Shown here: piece after piece, positions 34,853 through 43,930 of the stretch | How the letters are laid out: each line of letters opens with the position of its first letter | How positions within the stretch are numbered: position 1 is the stretch's first letter | Source of the DNA: ZC4RG35 sp040878345 | GTDB lineage: Bacteria > Actinomycetota > Acidimicrobiia > Spongiisociales > ZC4RG35 | NCBI GenBank assembly: GCA_040878345.1 | Contig: JBBDML010000001.1 | Coordinates: forward strand, 1 to 44,634 | Reading direction: 5' to 3' | DNA length: 44,634 nt | The notes under the pieces: model-generated | What the model saw: only the letters and a program-made list of their open reading frames with translations | The model's database searches: none | What the model was told of the DNA's origin: nothing | Program-made: the position numbers and the translations under genes

Positions 34853-35908
34853 TCAACCTGTCCCGCCGGTCGAGTCATTGATGCCCTTCTTGTTCTCGGT
34901 GCCACCGGGTCTTCTCCGTTCGCGGAGCACCCGCTCCACGCCTTTGATGATCCGGTCGCCCGAAACCAGCATGCCTCCGATGATCACGAGGCCGAACACC
35001 ACCAACTGGAGGGACGTGGGCAGCCCGATGGTCAGCATCATCTGACTCAGGCCGGTGAGGAAGATGGCGGCGGCAAATGTGGACAATGGGCTCGCCAGGC
35101 CGCCGGTCAGGGAGGCGCCACCGATGACCACCGCCGCGATCGGGCCTAGAAGGTACTGGGAGCCGATCGCAACCCCCGGGCTGCCAAGGAGCCCAGCCAA
35201 CGCCACCCCGGCAAGGCCGTAGAGCATCGCTGCGGCCACGTATGCCGAGATCTGGGTCAAACTCACGCGTAGACCGATCACCTGCGATGCGACGGGGTTG
35301 GCACCCACCACCTGGAACCGACGCCCAACCGTTGTGTACCTGAAACCGACGATGAGGACGACGGTCAAGGCGACGCCTATCCAGAACACGGGGCTGATAC
35401 CGAAGATCCTGGTCCTGGTCCACTGGGACCATGCCTCGGGAACCGGGCTCTGCACCGCGAAGTTCCGCCCGTATCGACTGACCAGCGCGGCCACCACCTG
35501 ACCCACAGCCAACGTGACGATTAGGGCATTCAGCTTGAGACCGCCGATCAGGACCCCATTGAGCAGCCCGATCACGGCGCCGGCCCCGATGGCGGCGAGG
35601 AGGCCAATTCCGACCCGCTCGTCGGTCTGCTGCCCTACTCCGACCATGAGGACCGCCGCCAGCGACATGGTGCCAGGGACACTGAGATCGATGCCCCCGG
35701 TCATGATCACGAGCATCTGACCCAGGGCGGTGATCGCCAGGAGCGCCCCGATCGGGGCGATCGCCCGCAATGAGACACTCCCGAGTGCGGCCGGCACCCA
35801 GATGAATGCCACCGCCACCAACACCAGCAGGGCGAAGTAGACCGGCATGTACCGGGAGGCGACCACGAACGAGGTGACGGCCGAGGACGGTGCGCTGGTG
35901 GCGGTCAT
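34853..35908 (-). CDS. ribose-type ABC transporter permease
   Basis: The 351-residue inner-membrane protein has 8-10 hydrophobic segments and the BPD_transp_2 motifs GQMLVIMTGGIDLSVPGTMS and AAVVIGGASLTGGLASPLST. It would pair with the permease half of the fusion protein and the double ATPase to form a heterodimeric importer. Its ATG overlaps the amidohydrolase stop by 4 bp. Confidence 0.92.
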   Translation of the reverse strand: MTATSAPSSAVTSFVVASRYMPVYFALLVLVAVAFIWVPAALGSVSLRAIAPIGALLAITALGQMLVIMTGGIDLSVPGTMSLAAVLMVGVGQQTDERVGIGLLAAIGAGAVIGLLNGVLIGGLKLNALIVTLAVGQVVAALVSRYGRNFAVQSPVPEAWSQWTRTRIFGISPVFWIGVALTVVLIVGFRYTTVGRRFQVVGANPVASQVIGLRVSLTQISAYVAAAMLYGLAGVALAGLLGSPGVAIGSQYLLGPIAAVVIGGASLTGGLASPLSTFAAAIFLTGLSQMMLTIGLPTSLQLVVFGLVIIGGMLVSGDRIIKGVERVLRERRRPGGTENKKGINDSTGGTG

Positions 35909-37152
35909 GGCCGCTCACCTGATCCTGTGGCAGCAACCAGGGCGACGGCCTCGGAGACCCTGGTCTGTGCGGTCGTTGCCAGACTCCGGGCCCTCGTCAG
36001 GTCGGCGGTGAGCACGCCGCTGCGCATCAGGGCCTGACCACCGGCGAAGACCCAGTCGACGTTCGAGGTGTCCATACCCCAAACCACTGCACCGATGGGG
36101 TCGTTGACCGGGACGATGTTGGGCCGATCGCTGCGAAGCATCACCACGTCCGCCTGTTTCCCGGGCTCCAACGATCCTGTCAGCGACCCGAGACCGATGG
36201 CGCCGGCTCCGTCGATGGTGCCGAAACGGATCACCTCACGGGTGGTCAGAAGGTTGGGGAGGCCGGCCTTGCCGGCGAGTTTCAGGTCGAAGAAGGTCGC
36301 ATGCTGCAATGAGATCGTCGCTCGCATCTGGGCGAACATGTCACCGGGACCCACCATCTCGTCGTCGATGCCGAGACCGGGGCGGATCCGTCGGTCGATG
36401 ATTCTCTGGATCGGCGGTGAGCCCATGCCGCCGGCCATGTCACTCGACGGGGTCAGACTGACCTTGGCCCCTGCCGCCGATATGGCGTCCAGGTCCCCAT
36501 CATCGAGGTTGGTGCAGTGGATCAGGGTCACGTCGGGGCCGAGCATTCCCCCGAAACCGGCAACCTGCCCAGATTCTGCTGGATCCATGCCGGCGTGGGT
36601 GTGGATTCGTCCCCCGAGTTGACGCGCTGCTGCCCAGTTCTCGCCTGATCCAGAGTCCGTGGCACCGAAAGCGACACTGGTCGCGGTCGTCCCGACGGTC
36701 TTGTGGAGACGGCGGGAGACATCGAGGTTCGGGATGACCAGCACGGTGCGGAGCCCGGCATCGAGATGGGCCTGAAGGGCGGCATCGGCGTACTGGCAGT
36801 CCTGGTTCACGTCAGACCAATCGACGACCGTCGTGATTCCCGCTTCCACTGCCCCCAACAGCCCGATGAGGGTGGCCGCATAGACGTCGTCCGAGTCGTA
36901 ATGCTCTCCCTGATTGGACGGTCCGTCGCCGAGATTTCGGGACAGTGACCTCCAGACGTGACGATGGGTGTCGACGAAGCCCGGCATGACGATGGTGTCG
37001 GCGGCGTCGACCACCTCGGCGTCGCGGGCCCTGAGACCGGGCCCTACCTCGGCGATGCGGTCGCCGTCGATGAGCACGTCGGCCTCGCTGAAATTGGGGG
37101 TACGAGCCCCGAGGGTGAGAACGCAGCCGCCACGGAGCAGGAACTTGCTCAT
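35905..37152 (-). CDS. amidohydrolase, ATZ/TRZ type
   Basis: The 415-residue cytoplasmic metal hydrolase has the typical pattern MPGFVDTHRHVWRSL (H63, H65), RIHTHAG (H186), LIHCTNLDD (H212) and GIDDEM (D263/D264). The family deaminates or hydrolyses amine and amide groups on heterocycles or nucleosides. It is a close paralogue in motif order of the hydrolase half of the fusion protein, including VxPGDMFxQMR after the last ligand. It overlaps both neighbours by 4 bp. The substrate is unknown. Confidence 0.9.
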   Translation of the reverse strand: MSKFLLRGGCVLTLGARTPNFSEADVLIDGDRIAEVGPGLRARDAEVVDAADTIVMPGFVDTHRHVWRSLSRNLGDGPSNQGEHYDSDDVYAATLIGLLGAVEAGITTVVDWSDVNQDCQYADAALQAHLDAGLRTVLVIPNLDVSRRLHKTVGTTATSVAFGATDSGSGENWAAARQLGGRIHTHAGMDPAESGQVAGFGGMLGPDVTLIHCTNLDDGDLDAISAAGAKVSLTPSSDMAGGMGSPPIQRIIDRRIRPGLGIDDEMVGPGDMFAQMRATISLQHATFFDLKLAGKAGLPNLLTTREVIRFGTIDGAGAIGLGSLTGSLEPGKQADVVMLRSDRPNIVPVNDPIGAVVWGMDTSNVDWVFAGGQALMRSGVLTADLTRARSLATTAQTRVSEAVALVAATGSGERP

Positions 37153-38138
37153 CCCCCACTCCCCGAGTCGAGATTCTTGAGCACCGTCTCGTGGATCCGA
37201 TCCACCGAGGGTATGGCCATGTCCTCGAGGGCGGCAGCGGCGGGCAGGGGGATGTGGGGGGTGGTGATCCGGACACTGGGGCCGTCGAGATCCCAGAAGG
37301 CCTCTTCGGCGATGATCGAGACCAACTCGGCCCCCCAGCCGCAGAGCCGTGGGTTCTCCTCCACGGTGAAGAACCGGCCGGTCTTGGCCACCGAGTCGAG
37401 CAGGCTGCGGGTGTCGAGAGGGACCAGGGTGCGGACATCGATGACCTCGGCCGAGATCCCGTCGCCGACCAGGCGCTCCGCCGCCTCCAGGGCCCTGGGG
37501 ACCATCAGGGCCAGCGCGGCGATGGTGACATCGGTGCCGGGGCGGACCACCCGGGCCTTGCCCAGCTCGCCGACGATCTCCCCATCGGGGATCTCGGCAC
37601 TGGTGGCCATCAGCCCCTTGTGCTCGAAGAAGACAACCGGGTCGGGGTCACGGACCGATGCCGCCATCAACCCCACCACGTCCTCAGGAGTGGAAGGGGC
37701 TACGACTTTGAGCCCGGGGACCATCATGCACCAGTTCTCCAGGCTCTGGGAGTGCTGGGCACCGAAGCGGACCCCGCCCCCGTTGGCGGTACGGATCACC
37801 AGTGGGAAGCTGACCTGCCCGCCGGTCATGTACCGGCTCTTAGCGAGCTCGTTGGCGATCATGTCCCAGGTCACGGCGAGGAAGTCGGAGAACATGAGCT
37901 CGGCGATCACCGGGACCCCGGTCATCGAGGCCCCCATGGCGGCGCCGATGATGGCCTGCTCGGAGATCGGAGTGTCCCTCACCCGCTCCGGCCCGAACTC
38001 GTCGAGGAGCCCCACCGTGGTCTTGAAGACCCCCCCGGCGGCGGCGATGTCCTCGCCCAGCATCACCAACCTGGGGTCGCGACGCATCTCTTGGGCGATC
38101 CCGTAGGCCACCGCCTCCCGATAGCTCAGTTGCGCCAT
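37149..38138 (-). CDS. 2-oxoacid/acetoin dehydrogenase E1 beta subunit
   Basis: The 329-residue protein has the transketolase-like pyrimidine-binding and C-terminal domains of E1 beta (LSYREAVAYGIAQEMRRD, MLGEDIAAAGGVFKTT, DTPISEQAIIGAAMGASM). It works with E1 alpha to decarboxylate a 2-oxoacid or acetoin using thiamine diphosphate. It overlaps E1 alpha by 13 bp and the amidohydrolase by 4 bp. No E2 or E3 gene is nearby, so the pair either borrows partners from elsewhere or acts without lipoamide transfer. Confidence 0.92.
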   Translation of the reverse strand: MAQLSYREAVAYGIAQEMRRDPRLVMLGEDIAAAGGVFKTTVGLLDEFGPERVRDTPISEQAIIGAAMGASMTGVPVIAELMFSDFLAVTWDMIANELAKSRYMTGGQVSFPLVIRTANGGGVRFGAQHSQSLENWCMMVPGLKVVAPSTPEDVVGLMAASVRDPDPVVFFEHKGLMATSAEIPDGEIVGELGKARVVRPGTDVTIAALALMVPRALEAAERLVGDGISAEVIDVRTLVPLDTRSLLDSVAKTGRFFTVEENPRLCGWGAELVSIIAEEAFWDLDGPSVRITTPHIPLPAAAALEDMAIPSVDRIHETVLKNLDSGSGG

Positions 38139-39184
38139 CGTGAGCCTCCATCTGCATAGACCTGGCTGAGCAGGGCGCCTTCGCCCGGCTCAGCGCCGCC
38201 CTTGGCGAACTCGGTGGCGGCTTCGACGGCGGCGGCGACCTCACGCTCGATGGCGGAGAGACTCGCCTCGGACGTCCCCAGACCGAGGAGCCGGTCGTGG
38301 TACATCGGGACCGGGTCACGGCCCTTCCATGCCTCGACCTCTTCTGCGGGTCGGTACTTTCCGGGGTCGGCCCGGGAGTGCCCACCGGAGCGGTAGGTGA
38401 TGGCTTCGATGAGTGAAGGGCCGCCACCGGAGCGCGCCTTGGTGATGGCCTCGGTGGCGGTGAGGAAGACTGCATCGGGATCGTTGCCGTCGACCACGAT
38501 GGAGTCGAGCCCGTAGGCGGAGGCCCGGTCGGCGGCAGGCCGGGGCACCGCAGTGATCAGATCGATGGGGGTGTACTCCATGTAGAGGTTGTTCTCACAG
38601 ACGAACACCACCGGCAGGTCCCAGATCTTGGCCAGATTCAACGACTCGTGAAAGGCGCCGATATTGGTGGTCCCGTCACCGAAGAAACACACCGCCACCT
38701 GACCGCTCCCCCGCATCTGCGCCGACCAGGCCGCCCCGTTGGCCACGCACATATGGGCCCCGATGATGGCGTAGGAGCCCATCATCCCTTTGGTGACGTC
38801 GGTGAGGTGCATCGAGCCCCCCTTGCCCCCGAGCACTCCGTTCTCCCTCCCCAGCAGCTCCGCCAAGGCCTCACCCATGTCCATGCCCCGGGCCAGGGAG
38901 TGGGCGTGGCCCCGGTAGGTGGCGAAGGTGTAGTCGTCGGGGCGCAACGCCCCGAAGGCGGTGGCCACCGCCTCCTGACCCAGGGAGAGGTGGGTGGTCC
39001 CCTTGACCAGGTTCTGGAGGAACAGGTCATGGGCCCGCTTCCCCCACTGTCTCAGCTCGTGGAGCGTGCGGTACATGCCGAGACGACGATCCATGTCGAT
39101 GGCGGCCAGCGCCATCGTGGCGTCCACCGGGGCGGGGAGCCTCGGCTCCCGCAGGGCGTAGTCGTAACGGGGATCAGTAGGCAT
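38126..39184 (-). CDS. 2-oxoacid/acetoin dehydrogenase E1 alpha subunit
   Basis: The 352-residue protein has the thiamine-diphosphate motif starting GDG at 169-171 and ending at N198-N199 (VFVCENNLYMEYT). LSLGQEAVATAFGAL, GHAHSLARG and KGGSMHLTD are E1 alpha signatures. It forms the catalytic heterotetramer with the beta subunit. It overlaps the M24 gene by 11 bp. Length fits pyruvate/acetoin-type rather than branched-chain-type E1 alpha (about 400). Confidence 0.92.
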   Translation of the reverse strand: MPTDPRYDYALREPRLPAPVDATMALAAIDMDRRLGMYRTLHELRQWGKRAHDLFLQNLVKGTTHLSLGQEAVATAFGALRPDDYTFATYRGHAHSLARGMDMGEALAELLGRENGVLGGKGGSMHLTDVTKGMMGSYAIIGAHMCVANGAAWSAQMRGSGQVAVCFFGDGTTNIGAFHESLNLAKIWDLPVVFVCENNLYMEYTPIDLITAVPRPAADRASAYGLDSIVVDGNDPDAVFLTATEAITKARSGGGPSLIEAITYRSGGHSRADPGKYRPAEEVEAWKGRDPVPMYHDRLLGLGTSEASLSAIEREVAAAVEAATEFAKGGAEPGEGALLSQVYADGGSRWRN

Positions 39185-40427
39185 TGGCCACCATCAGCTC
39201 CTCGCAGGGGAACAGGGTGATCACCTTGCAACCGTCGGCGGTGACCACCACTTCCTCCTCGATGCGCGCGGCCGAGCGTCCGTCTTCGGCCGGGGCGTAT
39301 GTCTCGAGGGCGAACACCATGCCCTCCTTGATCTCCACCGGGGTGGTCAGCGAGTTGAGACGGGTGATGATGGGGCGCTCGTGGAGCCCGACCCCCACCC
39401 CGTGGCCGAACTGGAGCCCGAAGGCGTCCATCTCGTCGGCGAACCCGAACTCCTCGGCCCGGGGCCACACCTTGGCGATCATGTCGGTGGTGTTGCCAGG
39501 GCGAACCAACTCGATGGCGGCATCCATCCACTCCCTCGACTTGGTGAAGGCGTCACGCTGGGCCTGGGTGGCCCGGCCCACCGCGAAGGTCCGGTAGTAA
39601 CAGGTCTTGTAGCCGTTGAAGGTGTGGATGATGTCGAAGTAGGCCTGGTCGCCGGGGCGGATGAGACGGTCGGAGAAGACATGGGGGTGGGGGCTGCACC
39701 GCTCCCCGGCGATCGAGTTGACGGCTTCGACGAACTCCGACCCCATCTCGAAGAGACGGGAATGGGCGTAGGCCACAACGTCTGACTCCCTGATCCCGGG
39801 CTTGAGCATCTCGAAGATCCCGTGATAGACCCCGTCGACCATGGCGCAGGCCTGGGTGAGGAGGATGATCTCGTCGGGGCTCTTGATCTCCCGGGCCCGC
39901 ATCATCGCCTGTTGACCGTCGACCACGTTGAGCCCTTCGGCCTGGAGGGCAAGGAACACACCGGTCTCGGCGAGGTCGACCCCGAGGCGCTCCCCGGCCA
40001 GACCCTCGGCCTCGAGGACCGTCTTGAGTTCTTGGGCGGCCCGCTCGTGGAGACCGGTCTCGGGCCCGATGGCCCCCTGGAGCCCGGTGCTGCCCCCGAC
40101 CGAGTTCTCGGTGTCATACATGTGGGGCAGTTGGAGCCGGTGGGCCTTGGCCGCCGACCCGAAGTCCCAGATCCGGGGTCGGCCCTCCCTGGTAACCAGG
40201 GCATAGCGCTCCCCTTTGTTGAAGGCCCAGTACCCGATGTGGGTGGAGGTGGCGTAACGGATGTTGGAGGTCTCGAACAGAAGCACGGCACCGAGGCCGA
40301 ACTCCTCGAGCATCCGGCGGACCCGGTTGATCCGGTGTTGGCGGAGACGCTCGAAGTCGACCCGGACCTCCCAGTCCACCCCCATGATCCCCGGGGCGGG
40401 GCTGGTGGCTACGGGGAACTCTTCCAT
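39174..40427 (-). CDS. M24-fold enzyme with altered metal site
   Basis: The 417-residue protein has the pita-bread fold of aminopeptidase P, creatinase and DMSP lyase DddP. Ligand positions D265, H342, E375 and E390 are kept. The second Asp of the usual YxSDxTRT motif is C276 (GYKTCYYRT), so a normal two-metal peptidase site is unlikely. The N-terminal domain (RINRVRRML, NIRYATST, RPRIWDFG) is like creatinase/DddP relatives. It may therefore hydrolyse or lyse a small substrate rather than a peptide. The ATG has AAGGAG 7 bp upstream; an open extension to 40637 crosses the cupin gene and was rejected. Confidence 0.78.
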   Translation of the reverse strand: MEEFPVATSPAPGIMGVDWEVRVDFERLRQHRINRVRRMLEEFGLGAVLLFETSNIRYATSTHIGYWAFNKGERYALVTREGRPRIWDFGSAAKAHRLQLPHMYDTENSVGGSTGLQGAIGPETGLHERAAQELKTVLEAEGLAGERLGVDLAETGVFLALQAEGLNVVDGQQAMMRAREIKSPDEIILLTQACAMVDGVYHGIFEMLKPGIRESDVVAYAHSRLFEMGSEFVEAVNSIAGERCSPHPHVFSDRLIRPGDQAYFDIIHTFNGYKTCYYRTFAVGRATQAQRDAFTKSREWMDAAIELVRPGNTTDMIAKVWPRAEEFGFADEMDAFGLQFGHGVGVGLHERPIITRLNSLTTPVEIKEGMVFALETYAPAEDGRSAARIEEEVVVTADGCKVITLFPCEELMVANAY

Positions 40428-40446
40428 CGTTTGCTCCTTTCTTCTC

Positions 40447-41352
40447 TCATTCCGTCTCTGACTCTCGGGCAAGGGCGCTCTCCAGATACGACCAGTCGCG
40501 GGCGAAGCGATACGAGTGCCGGGGTGGCGGCTGGGGGGCCTGGGTCTCGAGCCACCGGACCCGGCCATCACCGATGTTGCGGAAGGCGTGGACACAACCG
40601 ACCCCGGCCCATGCCAGGTCACCGGGGCCCAGCTCATAGGTCACCCCGTCGAAGACCGCCTCCGTGGCGCCCTCGAGGATCAGGTATGCCTCCTCGAGGG
40701 GGTGGTCGTGGGCGCCGGCAAACCCACCCAGCTCGTACTGGACCATGAACATGGTGGAGAGGTCGGCACCGAGGTCGGAGTCGACCATCATCTTCACGCT
40801 GATCCCGGAATAGACCAGGAGGGCGGTCCGCATGCTGGCGCTCACCGCCAGCCGGTCCTGGGTCTGGTTGGCCGGGTCCATCGAAGCACCGTCGATGTGG
40901 CCGAAGAATCGGTTGCGGGGATCGCGGACGTCGACGGTCCGGGTGAGGGCCGGTGGCTCCCAGATGGGGAACTGGGTGTCGTAGCCGAACCGCTCCCGAG
41001 GCAATGGGGCCTTCATCTCGGCGAAGGAGGCCGGATCGTTGCCGGTGTTCCTGAAGGCGTGGGTGACACCCACCGGCAGCAACCCGTAGTCGCCGGGGAC
41101 CAGCTGGTAGCTCGCTTCAGGAGTGTCGACGGTGAGGGTGCCTTCGACGAGGTAGATCGACTCCTCGAAGGAGTGGACATGGCTGTCGACATGGCTGTCC
41201 GGTTCGAGCCTGGCGACCCGGAACCCCATCTGCACCGCGCCCCCGGCCTCGTCGACGACGAGGTCCCCGGTGTAGCCGGAGCTGCGATCGGCGAACTCGG
41301 GCGGGATCTCGTACTTCAACTGATGCGACTTTCTCACGATGTGGTTCGACAT
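40447..41352 (-). CDS. bicupin, ureidoglycine aminohydrolase-like
   Basis: The 301-residue protein has two cupin barrels, each with a full metal set: H58, H60, E64 and H98 in the first, and HDHPLEE plus CVHAF in the second. This two-barrel layout resembles (S)-ureidoglycine aminohydrolase and other bicupins acting on small acids or ureides. The ATG shares one base with the upstream stop (TGATG). The exact reaction is not fixed by sequence. Confidence 0.7.
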   Translation of the reverse strand: MSNHIVRKSHQLKYEIPPEFADRSSGYTGDLVVDEAGGAVQMGFRVARLEPDSHVDSHVHSFEESIYLVEGTLTVDTPEASYQLVPGDYGLLPVGVTHAFRNTGNDPASFAEMKAPLPRERFGYDTQFPIWEPPALTRTVDVRDPRNRFFGHIDGASMDPANQTQDRLAVSASMRTALLVYSGISVKMMVDSDLGADLSTMFMVQYELGGFAGAHDHPLEEAYLILEGATEAVFDGVTYELGPGDLAWAGVGCVHAFRNIGDGRVRWLETQAPQPPPRHSYRFARDWSYLESALARESETE

Positions 41353-42239
41353 CAGCCCGCCTGACCTCTGAGAAAGACGGCGATGGCGCTGAGGTCGTGG
41401 TCGCCGAGCCCCTCGGCGATCGCCTTCCTCACGATGTCGAGACCGGTCTGAGCTTGGTCCATGGAGGCTCCGACCCGCTGCGCCAGACCGGTGATCAGCT
41501 CCAGGTCCTTGGCCACCAGATCGAGGGTGAAAGCCACGGCGGCACCTTCGGGGTTCTCGTAGGCATCTCTCTTGTACTGGACGAAGGGGGCTCCCCCGGC
41601 CCCGCTGGCGAAGACCTCATAGGCGACATGGCGATCGACCCCGGCCCGCTCCGCCAGGACCAAGGCTTCGGAGAGGGCGACATTGAGACCATGAACCAAT
41701 CCGTTGACCGCCAACTTGGTGGCGGACCCACTCCCCCGCACGCCGGTTGGGACCACCCTGGTCGCCAGTGCCTCGAGGACCGGCCGGGCCTCCTCGATGA
41801 GCTTGGGGTCCCCACCCGCCATGATGATCAGGGTCCCGGCCTCGACCGCGGCCACACTCCCCGACACCGGGCAGTCGATGAGCCCGGCGCCGGTGGCGTC
41901 GATTGCGGCGCCGACCTCCCAGATGGTCTCGGGGTCCACGGTGCTGGTGTCGACGGCGACTGTCCCGGGTCGGATCCCCTCGACCACCCCTTCAGGCCCC
42001 AGGTAGACGGCACGGAGCGCCTCATCGTCGGCGAGGCTGGTGAGGACGAGATCGGACCGGGAAGCGGCTTCGGCCGGCGTCGAGGCCACCGGAGCGTCGA
42101 GCTGCTCACCCAATGACCTGGCCCTGACATGGTCTCGGTTCCACAGTATGAGGTCGAAATCGGAGCGCTTCAGGGTGGCCGCCATCGCACCACCCATGCG
42201 ACCGATCCCCAACACCGAGACTGTTAGCAGCCGACCCAT
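41352..42239 (-). CDS. beta-hydroxyacid dehydrogenase (3-HIBADH/GlxR type)
   Basis: The 295-residue NAD(P)-dependent enzyme has VLGIGRMGGAMA at the N-terminus, the substrate loop DCPVSGSVAAVEAGTL and the catalytic lysine in GSGSATKLAVNGL. Relatives include 3-hydroxyisobutyrate dehydrogenase and tartronate semialdehyde reductase. No ribosome-binding site precedes the ATG. The gene is coupled to the bicupin downstream. Confidence 0.9.
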   Translation of the reverse strand: MGRLLTVSVLGIGRMGGAMAATLKRSDFDLILWNRDHVRARSLGEQLDAPVASTPAEAASRSDLVLTSLADDEALRAVYLGPEGVVEGIRPGTVAVDTSTVDPETIWEVGAAIDATGAGLIDCPVSGSVAAVEAGTLIIMAGGDPKLIEEARPVLEALATRVVPTGVRGSGSATKLAVNGLVHGLNVALSEALVLAERAGVDRHVAYEVFASGAGGAPFVQYKRDAYENPEGAAVAFTLDLVAKDLELITGLAQRVGASMDQAQTGLDIVRKAIAEGLGDHDLSAIAVFLRGQAG

Positions 42240-42272
42240 TGGTGATTAGTGACACTACACAGTTTGGTGATT
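42239..42272. repeat. pair of 9-bp direct repeats at dehydrogenase start
   Basis: TTGGTGATT occurs at 42239-42247 and 42264-42272, in the only non-coding space between the flavoprotein and dehydrogenase genes. The first copy overlaps the start codon. It could be a regulator site or chance. Confidence 0.3.
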
Positions 42273-42274
42273 GC

Positions 42275-43483
42275 TCATCTCGTCAAATGGGAGCTCGCCA
42301 GCCGGGCGACATGACGCCCGATAGCGAACGAGGCGGTGGCTCCCGGGGAGGGTGCATTGAGCACGTGGACCGTCGACCCGGCGGTCTCGATGACGAAGTC
42401 GTCGACCAGTCGGCCCCGGCGATCGACCGCCTGCGCCCGGACCCCGGCCCCGCCTCGGGTGAGGTGCTCGCCACGCACCGCCGGCACCAATCTTCGGGCC
42501 AGCCGGGCGTATTGCCGGGGTGACTTGGAGTTGAACAGCTCACGGGCCCCCGACACCAGATGCCGCCCGGCGAGACGCCAGAACCCGGGCCAGCCCAGCA
42601 TCTGCCCGATATCGCCCCAATTGGGGCCGGCCCCCCGGTACTGCTCACGCCCCAACGCCATGAGAGCATTGGGCCCGACCTCTACCGAGCCGTTGAAGCC
42701 ACGGGTGAAGTGGACTCCGAGGAAGGGGAACCGAGGGTCAGGCACCGGGTAGATGAGGGCCCGGACCAGGTGAGCCTGGGCCGGGTCGAGGGTGTAGTAC
42801 TCGCCCCGGAAGGGGAGGATCTGGACATCGGCCTCGATCCCGGCGAGGGCCGCCACCCGGTCGGAGTGCAGACCGCCACAATTGACGAGGAGCCGGGCCG
42901 AGAACCGATCGTCTTCGGTGATGACATCGACCCCATCGATGGTGTGATCGATCCGGGTCACCGGTCGACCGAGATTGAGAACGGCACCCGAGACCCTCAG
43001 GTCGGCGGCGACTGCGTCGGCGACTGCGGCGAAGTCGGCAACACCGGCCTCGGGCACATGAAGGGCGTCGATCCCGGTGGCTGCCGGCTCATGCTCGGTG
43101 ATCCCGCTGGGACCGAGCCGGCGCAGCCCGGCAAGGCCATTGGCACCCCCCCGTCGCTCCAACTCGTCCAGAGCCGGGATCTCGGCCCCGTCGGTGGCGA
43201 TCACCAACTTGCCGGAACGCTGATGGGTGATCCCGTTGGTCTCGCAGAACTCATACATCTCTTTGGCACCGGCCACGGCGAGCCGGGCCTTGAGCGACCC
43301 AGGTTTGTAGTAGAGACCGGAGTGGATGACGCCACTGCTATGACCCGACTGATGGGTGGCGACTCGATCCTCTTTGTCGATTAGGAGCAGCGAGACACCG
43401 GGATGACTGGCGGCCAACGCCCGCCCCACCGACAGGCCCACCAGGCCACACCCGACGATGCAGACGTCGTAGTGCCGCGCCAC
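42275..43483 (-). CDS. L-2-hydroxyglutarate oxidase-like FAD enzyme
   Basis: The 402-residue flavoprotein of the DAO family begins with the FAD loop VCIVGCGLVGLSVGRALA. It has the LhgO-like segment HQSGHSSGVIHSGLYYKPGS and a C-terminal INAPSPGATASFAIG-like stretch (LNAPSPGATASFAIG). It would oxidise a 2-hydroxyacid to a 2-oxoacid, which could feed the E1 alpha/beta pair. The GTG follows the upstream TAG directly. Confidence 0.85.
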   Translation of the reverse strand: MARHYDVCIVGCGLVGLSVGRALAASHPGVSLLLIDKEDRVATHQSGHSSGVIHSGLYYKPGSLKARLAVAGAKEMYEFCETNGITHQRSGKLVIATDGAEIPALDELERRGGANGLAGLRRLGPSGITEHEPAATGIDALHVPEAGVADFAAVADAVAADLRVSGAVLNLGRPVTRIDHTIDGVDVITEDDRFSARLLVNCGGLHSDRVAALAGIEADVQILPFRGEYYTLDPAQAHLVRALIYPVPDPRFPFLGVHFTRGFNGSVEVGPNALMALGREQYRGAGPNWGDIGQMLGWPGFWRLAGRHLVSGARELFNSKSPRQYARLARRLVPAVRGEHLTRGGAGVRAQAVDRRGRLVDDFVIETAGSTVHVLNAPSPGATASFAIGRHVARLASSHLTR

Positions 43484-43900
43484 CTAACCCGACCTCGTCT
43501 TCCATTCCTCGATCTGACGCTGGACCTCGGCAGCGTTGAACCAGGCGTTCTCGTAACTGATCAGCCCGTCTCGCACCTCGAAGATGTGAAGGATGCGGAC
43601 CCGCACCGGGGCCCCTGCGCCCGACATCCCGGACCACTCCCCCTCGACATGACCGGTGAGGATCGACTCGTCGACCACAAAACGCCCGTCTTCGCCGGAG
43701 AACCGGCGGACCGTCTCGAGATTGACGTCGGGAATGGCATCGATGATCGCGGAGTACACCTGGCCCACCTGGGCTTTGCCGGAGAACGGTGAGTCGGGGT
43801 GGGTGACATCGTCCCATACGATGTCGTCGGTGTAGGTGGCCAGGGTCTCGGCCACATCGTGGGCGTTCTCAGCGGCGAAATGACGGTCGATGATGTCCAT
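43484..43900 (-). CDS. NTF2-like (SnoaL-type) protein
   Basis: The 138-residue protein has the NTF2 fold pattern: HFAAENAHDVAETLATYTDD, VWDDVTHPDSPFSGKA, and a sheet ending VRILHIFEVRDGLISYENAW. SnoaL-like relatives are isomerases, cyclases or binding proteins. Its stop abuts the flavoprotein GTG. Confidence 0.82.
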   Translation of the reverse strand: MDIIDRHFAAENAHDVAETLATYTDDIVWDDVTHPDSPFSGKAQVGQVYSAIIDAIPDVNLETVRRFSGEDGRFVVDESILTGHVEGEWSGMSGAGAPVRVRILHIFEVRDGLISYENAWFNAAEVQRQIEEWKTRSG

Positions 43901-43930
43901 GGCTGTTCCTCGAAGACTCCCCCTGGGCCA

